Shown here: positions 51,500 to 60,287 of the stretch, piece by piece
How the letters are laid out: every line of letters begins with the position of its first letter
How positions within the stretch are numbered: the first letter of the stretch is position 1
Source of the DNA: Chloroflexota bacterium
GTDB taxonomy: Bacteria > Chloroflexota > Anaerolineae > Anaerolineales > E44-bin32
DNA: 64,000 bases
NCBI GenBank assembly: GCA_022561385.1
Contig: JADFRG010000001.1
Span: 62,001-126,000 of the forward strand
Direction: 5' to 3'
Made by a program: the position numbers and the translations under genes
The notes under the pieces: model-generated
Told to the model about the DNA's origin: nothing
Database searches by the model: none
The model's input: only the letters and a program-made list of their open reading frames with translations

Positions 51500-52642
51500 A
51501 TGCGACCGGTAAGTATCGTGGGCACCGCACAGCTGCCTGTCCAGGCGACCACCCAGCTGGATCTGCGGCAGCTGGGCGCGCAGGTCGTGCGCGGCGCCAT
51601 GCAGGAGGCCGGCGTTGAGCGCGTGGACGCGCTGTTCGCCAGCAACATGTTGGGTGATGAGTTGCAAGGCCAGAAGCACGTGGCGGCGCTCATTGCGGAT
51701 GAATCCGGACTGGAGGGAATTGAGGCGCTTCAGGTTCAAGCCGCCATGGCGAGCGGATCGGCTCCCCTTCGGATGGCGTATTTAGCGGTGGGGAGTGGAG
51801 AGGCAGACCTGGCGGTGGTGGTGGGGGTCGAAAAGATGAGCGAGGGTCTGGCCGCTCCTGCGCTGTCGAAGGCCCTGGACGCCAAAGAGGTGGCAGATGG
51901 CGCTACGCTAATCAGCAAGAATGCCGATCTGATGCGCCTTTATCGGAAACGGTACAACGTGCCGGAAGACGGTTTTGTAAATTTTCCGGTTGTAGCACAC
52001 CACAACGCGCGCAACAACCCCAACGCCCTGTTCAAGGACATGAATGTAAATCCGCGGACTGTGATGAAATCGCGCATGATCCACGATCCTCTGAGGCTGC
52101 TCGATTGCTCGCCGATTTGTGATGGTGCAGCGGCGGTGGTTTTATCCCCAGCGGAGGAGGCGCGCGCCCACAGCCCCCATCCGGTGCGGATCCTATCCAG
52201 CACTGTGGCAACCGACCGTTTTCGGGTTGGCGACCGGCCAAATCCTCTCTGGCTGGAAGCAGCCCACAAAAGCGCCTTAAAGGCTTATCGACTGGCGAAT
52301 GTCCATCGAGGAGACATCGATTTCTTCGAGGTGCACGATGCGTTCAGCATCATGGCCTGTATGCAGTTGGAGGCGGCCGGTTTCGCGGATCAGGGTCAGG
52401 GTTGGCATCTGGCTGAAGAAAAACGGATCTCCCTCCGAGGCGATATACCGATAAGCACCATGGGGGGGTTGAAAGCCCGAGGCCACCCGATCGGGGCCAC
52501 GGCGCTGTACCAGGTGTCTGAGATGGTGCTTCAGCTGAGGGGAAGGGCGGGCAAGAATCGGGTGCGCGAGGCCAAGATCGGCATGATGTCAAGCGTGGGG
52601 GGTGCTGGTTCCACGGTCATCACCCACATCCTCGGGATTTAG
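51500..52642 (+). CDS. Thiolase-like protein lacking the nucleophilic cysteine
   Basis: Thiolase-fold protein of 380 residues, closest in layout to SCP-x/archaeal-type thiolases without extra domains. The position of the acylated Cys (usually in AACASG) is Met83 in VQAAMASGSAPL. The catalytic His remains in GGLKARGHPIGAT, and the chain ends GGAGSTVITHILG. DRFRVGDRP and VHRGDIDFFEVHDAF are family segments. Without the Cys, acyl-enzyme chemistry should fail, so it may catalyse another Claisen-type step or serve as a structural partner. The ATG at 51500 gives a natural N-terminus (RPVSIVGTAQ). It forms a unit with the CoA-transferase gene. Confidence 0.85.
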   Translation: MRPVSIVGTAQLPVQATTQLDLRQLGAQVVRGAMQEAGVERVDALFASNMLGDELQGQKHVAALIADESGLEGIEALQVQAAMASGSAPLRMAYLAVGSGEADLAVVVGVEKMSEGLAAPALSKALDAKEVADGATLISKNADLMRLYRKRYNVPEDGFVNFPVVAHHNARNNPNALFKDMNVNPRTVMKSRMIHDPLRLLDCSPICDGAAAVVLSPAEEARAHSPHPVRILSSTVATDRFRVGDRPNPLWLEAAHKSALKAYRLANVHRGDIDFFEVHDAFSIMACMQLEAAGFADQGQGWHLAEEKRISLRGDIPISTMGGLKARGHPIGATALYQVSEMVLQLRGRAGKNRVREAKIGMMSSVGGAGSTVITHILGI

Positions 52643-52645
52643 TTC

Positions 52646-53089
52646 CTAACTTTCGACGTGCCCCTTCACACAATCGAAAAAAGTATTTGCGATCTTCTTG
52701 CTCACGCTGCCCATCATGCGAGAGGCCAGGCTCGCGAGCGTGCCTGAGATCACAACCTCCGCGGACCAGGACATGCGGGTCCCGCCCTCCGGTATGTCCG
52801 CCAGCCGCATTTCTCCTTCGACGTCGGCCGCACTTCCGGGCGCAGTGCCGTGCGCGGTCATCTTGGCCATATTGGGTGGATCCAGCTCGACCCATTTCAC
52901 GTTTGTTACGAAACGGACCTTAACGGTGCCGAAGCCAACCGCGGCCACGGCTTCGAATTGTTTGTCCGGCTCGATGATCTTCATGGACTCCAGTCCCGGA
53001 GCACATTGACTTATAGCCTCGGCATCGGTGAGGAAGTCCCAAACCGCCTGCCGATCGGCCTGAATTGTCACTTCGCCTTCGAGTTTCAT
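52646..53089 (-). CDS. CoxG-like SRPBCC protein
   Basis: A 147-residue protein of the carbon monoxide dehydrogenase subunit G family. It begins KLEGEVTIQADRQAVWDFL, continues CAPGLESMKIIEPDKQF and GTVKVRFVTNVKW, and ends in a helix. CoxG is known to help anchor or mature molybdenum hydroxylases. It probably works with the hydroxylase encoded from 50123 downward. The gene is on the minus strand, facing the thiolase gene with 3 nt between stops. The region upstream to 53394 holds no supported gene. Confidence 0.9.
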   Translation of the reverse strand: MKLEGEVTIQADRQAVWDFLTDAEAISQCAPGLESMKIIEPDKQFEAVAAVGFGTVKVRFVTNVKWVELDPPNMAKMTAHGTAPGSAADVEGEMRLADIPEGGTRMSWSAEVVISGTLASLASRMMGSVSKKIANTFFDCVKGHVES

Positions 53090-53394
53090 GTTGTTGTCAC
53101 CATTAGGAGTCCCAAAACCCTATTTCCGTGCCTGCGGCCATCACGATCTTTCCGCTCGGATCAGCCCACAGGTGGAGTGTTATCGGCCTAGATACACTGG
53201 GCGGGATGGTCAGGCCGCGGCTCGATATTGCGTTGCCAGCCACACGATCCGGTTCAACCTGACCCACTGAGCATCGCCGCAGAGAATCAAGCATCGCAGG
53301 ATAATTCGTTCGGAATTTTGCCCGTCCCAGCCGCTGTAAGCATAGCGTAAGGTCGTCGCTTTCCAAACCCCGCTACACTGAAATCCACAGGCAA

Positions 53395-53673
53395 ATGCAG
53401 CAGGAAACCACCGTATCGGCGCCAGCAACAATCGCTGTGTCGAACGGCCAGCCCGAGTATCGGATGCTCGTGTTGACCCGCCGCTTGAAGATTCCGGGCC
53501 TACTCGAAACCATGACCGACCAGGCGCCTGAAGTGGCGCGGGTCATGGCCAAGATCGAGCAGGACCTGGGTCCCGCCATGCAGGCTCTAGATGGCGGACC
53601 ATGGGCGGTCAATTCGCACTCAGTGTCCATTTACAACGGGCTGGTCATCGCCAGCTTTTTGTTGCTCCGCTAA
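53395..53673 (+). CDS. Hypothetical small protein
   Basis: A 92-residue frame starting at ATG 53395. The middle (YRMLVLTRRLKIPGLLETM and VARVMAKIEQDLGPAMQAL) looks like strand-helix order, followed by PWAVNSHSVSIYNGLVIASF. No family is recognised. It ends 138 nt before the kinase gene in the same direction. Composition looks coding, but there is no strong ribosome site. Confidence 0.45.
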   Translation: MQQETTVSAPATIAVSNGQPEYRMLVLTRRLKIPGLLETMTDQAPEVARVMAKIEQDLGPAMQALDGGPWAVNSHSVSIYNGLVIASFLLLR

Positions 53674-53811
53674 AGCAACAGGCGCTACCCCAACGCCAAC
53701 GCGCGGTCTCCAGACCTCAGGTCGTGGAGGCCTTGCACTCGCGCACCTTCCGCTACGCGGGACACGGTCCACCAAATGGAACTCACGGGCCGGGTCACAG
53801 GGATTTAAACG

Positions 53812-55746
53812 ATGGCCGAAGCCAAGCCGCCAGTTGAGAAGCTAGGCAAATATCGCCTGATCGAACAGATCGGTCAGGGCGGGATGGCCACGGTATTTAA
53901 AGGAGTCGACACCGAGACGGGCTGGGAGGTGGCCGTAAAGGTCATGTCGCCGCTGATGGCTCAGGAATCCCAGTTCTCCAAGCGCTTCAAGCGTGAGGCC
54001 GAAGTTGTGATGCGCTTGAAACACCCCAACATCGTTCCGGTGGTGGATTTTGGGCAAGACGCGGGTTATGCCTACCTCGTCATGCCATTGCTCGAAGTCG
54101 GGAGTTTGGCAGATAAGCTGCGCCACGGACCCCTGACCCCCTCTGAAGGCGGCATGTTGATGGAGCAATTGGGCAGCGCGTTGGAATTCGCTCATGATCA
54201 GGGCGTTATCCATCGGGATGTGAAGCCCTCTAACGTCTTGCTCGACCAGAAAGGGAATGCGCTCCTGGCCGACTTCGGCCTGGCCCGCATCCATGATGCG
54301 TCCGTTAGCTTGACCGGATCGGCGCTGCTGGGAACCCCGGCCTATATGTCTCCGGAGCAGGCGCGGGGCGAAAAGGTGAGCGCGGCCTCCGATCAGTATT
54401 CGCTGGGGGTCATTCTGTTCCAACTCTGTACGGGCGAATTGCCGTTTCAGGCCGAGACTCCCATGGCTGTGATGCTCAAGCACATCAATGAGCCAATTCC
54501 GCTCGCGCGGTTGAGGAGTCCCAACGTCCCGGAAGCCATCGAGCGGGTCATTCTCAAAGCCACCGCGAAGAACCCCGCCGAACGATTTCAAACCATGGGC
54601 GAGATGAATGCTGCATTCCAGTCCGCGCTGGCCCACGCCCAGGATCCCTTCAACAATCCCGCTCCGAACATCGAAGTGCCCCCCTCTTCGATCGCACCCA
54701 GTATCGTGGTTCATCCACCAGAACCGGCAAAGAAAAGGCGCGGCCTTCTGACTCGCGTAGCGGCTGCCGCGGCCGTCATACTGCTGCTCCTGCTCGCTTG
54801 CCCGGTTTTGGCTTCAGGGGTGATGGAAACGCTGAACGGGGCCGCCAAACCGGCGGAGGGCAGCGGATTATCTCCGGAAGACATGAGCGGGCCGCAGCTT
54901 ACGGCGTTGGCCGGAACGATCGAAGCGCTCTCCACGGAGCTTGCAGGCCGCGGGGGAGACGAAACACAGTCTCCAGAACAAATTCAGACCGCTGTTATGG
55001 CTACGCTGGCCATTAGTTTTGAGGTTCTGGGAAGCCTCGAGGGAACTCCGACCCCCATCAACAGCGCGACTCCGGGCCCCTCTCCAACTGCAACCAAGAC
55101 GTTTACACCGGGTCCCTCGCCGACCGCGAGCAAAACCCCAACTAAGACGAAAACGCCCACACCGGGACCCTCGCCGACGCCCAGCAAGACGCCGACTCCC
55201 AGTAAGACGCCTACGACTACCTACACGCCCAGCCCCGGGCCATCACCCACTGCTACGAGGACGCCGGTCCCGAGCATGACGCCGACTCCCTCTCGGACTC
55301 CGACCGCGGGCGCGTCGCCAAGCAGCACGCCAACTCCAACGGTAGAAACGGGTAGCACGATCGTTATTCCTCCTACCGAGACGCAGACTACCATGGATCC
55401 ATGTCTCGGGATCAAGTTCACTGCTTTGGACGCCGTCGAGGGCGGCAATATCGTGTGGGCGGACATTTTCAATGGCTCGTCATCCAGGATCGAGCTCCAA
55501 CAGATTTACCTCGATTGGCCAGCAGTAAACGGTTTCCATTTCAAATTTGAACTGGACGGAAGTGTGATCTGGGACGACGGAAACTGGTTTCCTCCGACAG
55601 GTACCGGGATCCTGGACTCGGGTGATCGGAAGATCAATGCCGGGGATTCAAAGACACTGGTTGCAGTGTTCGACACCGTTCAACCCTACACCTACCACTT
55701 GGGGGTGGTATTCACTAACGGCTGCTGGATCGAGGGGTGGCCGTAG
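53812..55746 (+). CDS. Membrane Ser/Thr protein kinase with TP-rich stalk and beta-sandwich domain
   Basis: Pkn-type Hanks kinase of 644 residues. The Gly loop is IGQGGMATVFKG, the ATP lysine K43, the catalytic loop HRDVKPSNVLL with D136, and DFGLAR with D154. The segment TPAYMSPEQARG ends the activation loop. After the kinase, a basic stretch (KKRRGLLTR) precedes one membrane helix around residues 306-328. Outside the membrane comes a long Thr/Pro/Ser stalk (about residues 410-525), then a 110-residue domain of beta-sandwich type (ending FTNGCWIEGWP) with two cysteines. No PASTA repeats are present. It may sense surface ligands. AGGGA lies about 10 nt before the ATG. Confidence 0.92.
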   Translation: MAEAKPPVEKLGKYRLIEQIGQGGMATVFKGVDTETGWEVAVKVMSPLMAQESQFSKRFKREAEVVMRLKHPNIVPVVDFGQDAGYAYLVMPLLEVGSLADKLRHGPLTPSEGGMLMEQLGSALEFAHDQGVIHRDVKPSNVLLDQKGNALLADFGLARIHDASVSLTGSALLGTPAYMSPEQARGEKVSAASDQYSLGVILFQLCTGELPFQAETPMAVMLKHINEPIPLARLRSPNVPEAIERVILKATAKNPAERFQTMGEMNAAFQSALAHAQDPFNNPAPNIEVPPSSIAPSIVVHPPEPAKKRRGLLTRVAAAAAVILLLLLACPVLASGVMETLNGAAKPAEGSGLSPEDMSGPQLTALAGTIEALSTELAGRGGDETQSPEQIQTAVMATLAISFEVLGSLEGTPTPINSATPGPSPTATKTFTPGPSPTASKTPTKTKTPTPGPSPTPSKTPTPSKTPTTTYTPSPGPSPTATRTPVPSMTPTPSRTPTAGASPSSTPTPTVETGSTIVIPPTETQTTMDPCLGIKFTALDAVEGGNIVWADIFNGSSSRIELQQIYLDWPAVNGFHFKFELDGSVIWDDGNWFPPTGTGILDSGDRKINAGDSKTLVAVFDTVQPYTYHLGVVFTNGCWIEGWP

Positions 55747-56177
55747 GGATCAAGATCCTAACCCACTGAAAGCTAATGTGCCATGCATCCAATATTGGAA
55801 AATCAAATATGCGACGGGGCTTGTCGCACTAAGGATTTTATTGGCCAGGCAGCTACCTCAGAGTCCTCTGGATTTCTCCTAAAGCAACCTGATTCGAGAA
55901 TAACGGGGGTCCGCGTGCGTTCTCTCAGCGTTGTGAGGGAATCCTCTAACGTACGATTCACGTAGGGTTTGCGTGGTGATTCCGACCAGCACAGAATAAG
56001 CCTTCCATGTAATCTATGGTTGGAAGGGTGGAAATCTCTTCTTCTCCTCCTTACTAGAGAGCCGGGGTCGGCGTCCTCGGCTCTCTTGATTCAGCGTCCT
56101 TTCGCGATTTAGTTTCGGATCCTTCTCAGGCGTCTTGGGTCAAAGGCGTTTTTTTCAGGCGACCCAATCCATTTGTT
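55747..56177. other. Intergenic region after the kinase gene
   Basis: About 430 nt with no supported gene. A hairpin CCTTCCAT... near 56005-56030 and the terminator-like stem at 56056-56086 are the only structures noted. Confidence 0.4.
56056..56086 (+). terminator. Terminator-like hairpin after the kinase gene
   Basis: Nine-bp stem AGAGAGCCG/CGGCTCTCT (56056-56064 with 56078-56086). Only a short T pair follows. Confidence 0.5.
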
Positions 56178-56221
56178 TTAATTCCAGGATTTTCGTGGAA
56201 TGAGCCGCGCGTCGCCCGAAA

Positions 56222-56680
56222 TCACTCCGGACGATTTATCACTGTCGCCTGTCTGCGGAGCAGCCAACGCGCCACCCGGTCCGCCGCAAAGGCGCTGATC
56301 GAGAGGCTGACAAAGGCCGAGAGTCCGTAGTAGAACGCCACAACCACTGCATCGACCTGTTGGACCAAAACCACGAGAATGCTCAGGCCCAGGGCGATCC
56401 TGGCCGTTGGCCGCGCCATTTGGGCGGTTCCTCCGCGGCGCACGGTCAGCCAGGCGGCTCCGGCGCCAATACCGATGGCGAAAATCAAGTGCAGCAAAGG
56501 GGAGCGTAGATCGAAGTACGCGAAGCCTTCTCCCACGGAGCGCATTACAGCTGCTGGCACCAGCGCCAGGGGGAGTGGATCCCCCAGCGGACGCCCAATT
56601 AGGCTCCTCGCCGCGAGTTGACTGAGGATCCAACCCGCGCTGCCTAATAACAAACCTTCAATAACCCACCTTCGGGGCAT
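56222..56680 (-). CDS. Hypothetical multi-pass membrane protein
   Basis: A 152-residue protein from ATG 56680 (TTG at 56689 is an alternative). It has about four hydrophobic helices: WVIEGLLLGSAGWILSQL, LLHLIFAIGIGAGAAWL, ALGLSILVVLVQQVDAVVV and GLSAFVSLSISAFAADRV, separated by short basic loops. No family is recognised. It stands alone on the minus strand between the kinase and the MscS-like gene. Confidence 0.55.
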   Translation of the reverse strand: MPRRWVIEGLLLGSAGWILSQLAARSLIGRPLGDPLPLALVPAAVMRSVGEGFAYFDLRSPLLHLIFAIGIGAGAAWLTVRRGGTAQMARPTARIALGLSILVVLVQQVDAVVVAFYYGLSAFVSLSISAFAADRVARWLLRRQATVINRPE

Positions 56681-56841
56681 TCTTCTCAAATCGCCACCTT
56701 TCAGCCGTCGGACAGGCCAATCAGATTGTCATAAACCTTGGGCGCCACGCCTGTGGGTCTCCTTACGACTCGCCACAACGACTTGAGCCCGCCGTCTGCA
56801 CCGCCGATATTGGGTGGACCAGAATTGCCCGGGGGAACGAC

Positions 56842-56875
56842 AAAGGGGCTGTCCGCTGGTACCGACAGCCCCTTC
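56842..56875. terminator. Bidirectional terminator-like hairpin
   Basis: Perfect 11-bp stem AAGGGGCTGTC/GACAGCCCCTT (56843-56853 with 56864-56874), just after the stop of the minus-strand MscS-like gene. Confidence 0.65.
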
Positions 56876-56897
56876 AGGCCTTACCGGATTCTTCGCC

Positions 56898-58388
56898 CTA
56901 TTCGCGCGACCTTAGCCACTTTTCAATTTCCTTGGCCGCAACATCTCGTCCGCCAAGACCAAACGCCAAGGCGACGGCTATTCCAATCGCTCCCAGCATG
57001 ATGCCGAAGGCCAGATTTACGATGTCTTCCGCAATCCCGGTCTGCCTCAACGCCAAGGCACTGGAAAACACGATGATGGTCACCCGCGCCACGGACGCAA
57101 GAAGGCGTGCCTGTAAGCCGCTTGTACCACGTATCACACGATCCGCGACACGTGCGAAGTACAGGCCGAGTCCGAAGATCACAACTCCTGCGACCATGCC
57201 TCCCGCGGCTACCAAGAACTGGGAGAACAGATCCGCCAGGATCCCGAAACCCAATAGGTTGGAAGCTTCAATGACCGCGAACAGCATAATCGCCAACCTG
57301 GACAGGTAGCCCACGATCTGCGAAGGCGTCTGGCCGGCCGCATCCTCCGCGCGGCCTATCCCGATCCGACCGAGCACCTTATTAAACCCAATGCCAGTGA
57401 GCGCGTTAGTGACGAAGCCACTGACGGCCCTGGCGACAAAGTAGGCTACCCCGAGCAGCAGAAACGCGCCGAAGAAGGCCGGTAGGGCCGCGAGAACCGT
57501 AGTCAGAATCTCCGCGGCCGGCTGCGATACGGCGTCAATCTCCAGTGTATCCAAAGCCGCAATTGCCACGGGGATAAGGACGAGTACATAGACGACGGTT
57601 CCGATGACGCTAGACAGCTTCTTAGTTCCAAGCGCATCTTGAATTCCCCACCTATCTCCGAATGTGTCCAACCCCGCGCCGGCAAGCAGATTGGCAATAA
57701 CCTGGCGTACAAAGCGCGCCGCGATCCAGCCTATGAGCAGGATGATGGCGGCCCCAAAGATTCCGGGGAGCGCTCCCAGAACTTCGTCCACGACACTTTG
57801 CACTGGCTCCAACAGCCCCTGCAGCCCGAGCACACCAATGATCGCTGGCAGGAACACGAGGAACACCAACCAATAGACCACGTTCCCAAGCGTTTCACTG
57901 ACGGAGCCGGCCTCGGGTGTCTCCATTTCTGCCTGCTTGGTCAGCCAGTCATCCAACTTGGCTGTCTTCAAGCCACGGATAATCAGGAATTTCAAAACTG
58001 TGGCCGTGATCCATGCGACAAGCAGCAATACTCCGGCCCCGAAGATCGAGGGCAGGAAGCGGAAGATCTCATCAAGGAATATCTGAATCGATTCGGCCGC
58101 GATCGTGAGCTGCAGGCGTTGGAGCACAACCACAAGTACCAACAGCAGAATCAGGTAATAGACGGCCCTAGATATCCACGAGCTTAGGTTGACTGCGCCC
58201 TCCACCCCTGGTCTCCCCGACATCGAACTCAATCGGCGGTCGAGCCCAGACCGACGCAACCCCCAGCGCGTCAATGTGCGGGCCACAACGGCTGCTAGCC
58301 ATCCCCCAATCAGGACTGCAACTGCGATGGCAATATTGGTCAGTTGGGGCACCAACCCATCAATCGCATCTTGAAGAAACTCTGGCAT
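56898..58388 (-). CDS. Mechanosensitive-channel-like protein with repeated TM-helix modules
   Basis: Integral membrane protein of 496 residues built from four similar modules. Each contains a long hydrophobic helix beginning with a Pro-x-Phe/Leu-type start (LPSIFGAGVLLLVAWI, LPGIFGAAIILLIGWI, LPAFFGAFLLLGVAYF) and ending in R-x(2)-tonal pattern. This matches the conserved TM_helix repeat seen in MscS-related CmpX-type proteins. The cytoplasmic MscS beta domain is missing, so conductance is uncertain. The end is basic and acidic mixed (KEIEKWLRSRE). Related proteins affect envelope stress response. Confidence 0.8.
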   Translation of the reverse strand: MPEFLQDAIDGLVPQLTNIAIAVAVLIGGWLAAVVARTLTRWGLRRSGLDRRLSSMSGRPGVEGAVNLSSWISRAVYYLILLLVLVVVLQRLQLTIAAESIQIFLDEIFRFLPSIFGAGVLLLVAWITATVLKFLIIRGLKTAKLDDWLTKQAEMETPEAGSVSETLGNVVYWLVFLVFLPAIIGVLGLQGLLEPVQSVVDEVLGALPGIFGAAIILLIGWIAARFVRQVIANLLAGAGLDTFGDRWGIQDALGTKKLSSVIGTVVYVLVLIPVAIAALDTLEIDAVSQPAAEILTTVLAALPAFFGAFLLLGVAYFVARAVSGFVTNALTGIGFNKVLGRIGIGRAEDAAGQTPSQIVGYLSRLAIMLFAVIEASNLLGFGILADLFSQFLVAAGGMVAGVVIFGLGLYFARVADRVIRGTSGLQARLLASVARVTIIVFSSALALRQTGIAEDIVNLAFGIMLGAIGIAVALAFGLGGRDVAAKEIEKWLRSRE

Positions 58389-58476
58389 CCTAAACTCCTC
58401 TGCATATGGCGCCTAAGAGGCGCGTAATCTTGAATTATAAACCCATCCAGCGCGCGTTAGGTACGACCGGCGCCTG

Positions 58477-58482
58477 TATAAT
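58477..58482 (+). promoter_or_regulatory. -10 element of a predicted leaderless transcript (murJ)
   Basis: Consensus TATAAT ends 8 nt before the GTG start at 58491, the same spacing as at the M50 protease gene. Confidence 0.6.
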
Positions 58483-58490
58483 CCAGCGCT

Positions 58491-60092
58491 GTGAAACGCT
58501 CCGCTGAAGCCCAGATTGCGCGCGGTGCGGGCATCGTAATGGCTGGATTTGCGTTGTCTAGCCTCGTCGGCTTGCTCAACCGCATACTTTACTCGGGCGC
58601 GTTCGGAACTGGGACTTCATTGGACGCCTTTTTCTCCGCTAACAGAGTCCCCGACATCCTGTTCAACTTGATGGCAGGCGGAGCCCTGGCCTCCGCGTTC
58701 ATCCCAGTGTTTGCCACTTTCCTCACTCAGTCCGACCGAACCCGTGCGTGGCGCCTGACCTCTGGGGTCGGCAATTTCCTAATTCTGGGGCTGGGTCTGG
58801 CAGCTGCGCTGGTCTGGATCGCAGCACCCTGGATCGTACCCAACGTGCTGGTTCCGGGCTACGAAGATCCGGCTCAGATTGAGCTGACGGTCGATTTACT
58901 GCGCATCCAGCTCATCGCAATGATGCTGTTCGGCATCAGCGGGCTTGTGATGGCCGTATTAAACGCTCATCAACGCTTTGCGCTTCCAGCGCTCGCTCCC
59001 GCATTCAATTGGTTGGGTTGGATCATTGGATTGTTCCTGCTTGTTCCACGTATTGGAATATACGGCCTGGCTTGGGGAGTAGTCCTGGGTGCGCTGTTAC
59101 ACCTGTTGATCCAGTTGCCGGGTTTGCGCGGCCTGCAAGCGCGTTACATCGCGACTCTCGACACTCGAGATCCAGCTGTAAGGCAGGTCGGCGGACTCAT
59201 GATTCCACGCGTGTTTGGCGTGGCAGTGGTGCAGCTTAATTTTCTCGTGAACATCATTCTGGCCTCAACCATGGTCGCCGGCAGTCTTACGGGCATCACT
59301 TTGGCCTTCGCCATCATGTTGATGCCGCAGATTGTGATCGCGCAGGCCATAGCTATTGCGGCCTTGCCTACATTCTCTAACCAGGCCGCACGCGGCCAGG
59401 TAGCCGAACTCCGGGAATCGCTGGCCACCACACTACGGGCCGTGGTTTTCCTTTCCCTGCCCGCCTCCGTCGGCCTGCTCTTCCTTAGGCGGCCCATCGT
59501 GTCCATGCTTTTTGAACGCGGCGAGTTTGATTCTCGATCCACGGACCTGGTTGCATGGGCGCTGCTCTGGTACGCGGCCGGATTGGTAGGGCATGCGCTG
59601 GTAGAAATCATCTCCCGCGCGTTTTATGCTCTGAAGAACACGCGCACTCCGGTGTTGGTGGGGGCCGCGGCCATGGGCTTGAACGTGATCCTGAGCCTGA
59701 CGTTGCCGATCGGATTTGAAAGGGTCGGTTGGACACCGCTCGGTGGATTGGCACTGGCCAACACTATTGCCACCGGACTAGAAGCGTTCGCGCTCGTTTG
59801 GCTGATGCGTGGTCGGTTGAGGGGCCTTGCCTACCCGCGCATTCGGCGAGGGCTCGTCGCGGCTGCCGCGGCCTCAGTGGTTCTGGCCGCGTTTCTCGTC
59901 CTGTGGAGAAATCAGACGCGCGAGAGCTCGGTCTGGCTTGTGGGGTTGGGAGGCGCGGTCTTTGGGGCCGCCATCTACTGGCTGGCGGCGTTCATCTTCA
60001 GGGCGCCAGAGGCCCTTGCCCTACCCGGCCTCTTGCGTGGCCGCATTATTCCGCGTCGCTCGCCAGATCCCCCTGGAGCTGACTTAGAGTGA
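58491..60092 (+). CDS. murJ: Lipid II flippase MurJ
   Basis: Polytopic membrane transporter of 533 residues in the MOP superfamily that moves lipid II outward for peptidoglycan synthesis. The N-terminal block LNRILYSGAFGTGTSLDAFFSANRVPDILFN (quoted as GAFGTGTSLDAF and NRVPDILFNLM) is the MurJ signature with its conserved Arg and Asp. Another conserved block is LPASVGLLFLRRPIVSMLFERGEF. About 14 membrane helices are expected. The start codon is GTG, 8 nt after a TATAAT, with no ribosome site, so it is probably leaderless. Its last 47 nt overlap the convergent xseB gene. Confidence 0.93.
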   Translation: MKRSAEAQIARGAGIVMAGFALSSLVGLLNRILYSGAFGTGTSLDAFFSANRVPDILFNLMAGGALASAFIPVFATFLTQSDRTRAWRLTSGVGNFLILGLGLAAALVWIAAPWIVPNVLVPGYEDPAQIELTVDLLRIQLIAMMLFGISGLVMAVLNAHQRFALPALAPAFNWLGWIIGLFLLVPRIGIYGLAWGVVLGALLHLLIQLPGLRGLQARYIATLDTRDPAVRQVGGLMIPRVFGVAVVQLNFLVNIILASTMVAGSLTGITLAFAIMLMPQIVIAQAIAIAALPTFSNQAARGQVAELRESLATTLRAVVFLSLPASVGLLFLRRPIVSMLFERGEFDSRSTDLVAWALLWYAAGLVGHALVEIISRAFYALKNTRTPVLVGAAAMGLNVILSLTLPIGFERVGWTPLGGLALANTIATGLEAFALVWLMRGRLRGLAYPRIRRGLVAAAAASVVLAAFLVLWRNQTRESSVWLVGLGGAVFGAAIYWLAAFIFRAPEALALPGLLRGRIIPRRSPDPPGADLE

Positions 60093-60267
60093 TCTCAGCT
60101 TCCTCGAGCAATTGACTGCAGCGTTCCGCCAGGGCCTGACCGCGTTCGAACATCGCCAGGCTTTCCTCAAGTTTCAGGTCACCTGACTCTAGTTTGCCGA
60201 CCAGCGTGGCCAGTTCCTCAAACGCTTCTTCGAAACGCATCTTGTCTGGAGATTTGGGTTGCGCCAT
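60046..60267 (-). CDS. xseB: Exodeoxyribonuclease VII small subunit
   Basis: A 73-residue helical-hairpin protein that binds XseA in several copies. The family pattern is complete: RFEEAFEELATLVGKLESGDLKLEESLAMFERG (quoted as FEEAFEELATLV, ESGDLKLEESL) followed by ALAERCSQLLEEAE. It lies 20 nt after xseA, in one operon. Its 3' end overlaps murJ on the other strand by 47 nt. Confidence 0.96.
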   Translation of the reverse strand: MAQPKSPDKMRFEEAFEELATLVGKLESGDLKLEESLAMFERGQALAERCSQLLEEAEITLSQLQGDLASDAE

Positions 60268-60287
60268 CTTGATTGCCTGTCAGGTCT

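Noticed and set aside
55783..55965. 60-codon frame after the kinase gene
   Set aside because: No start signal, no domain and composition unlike coding sequence here.
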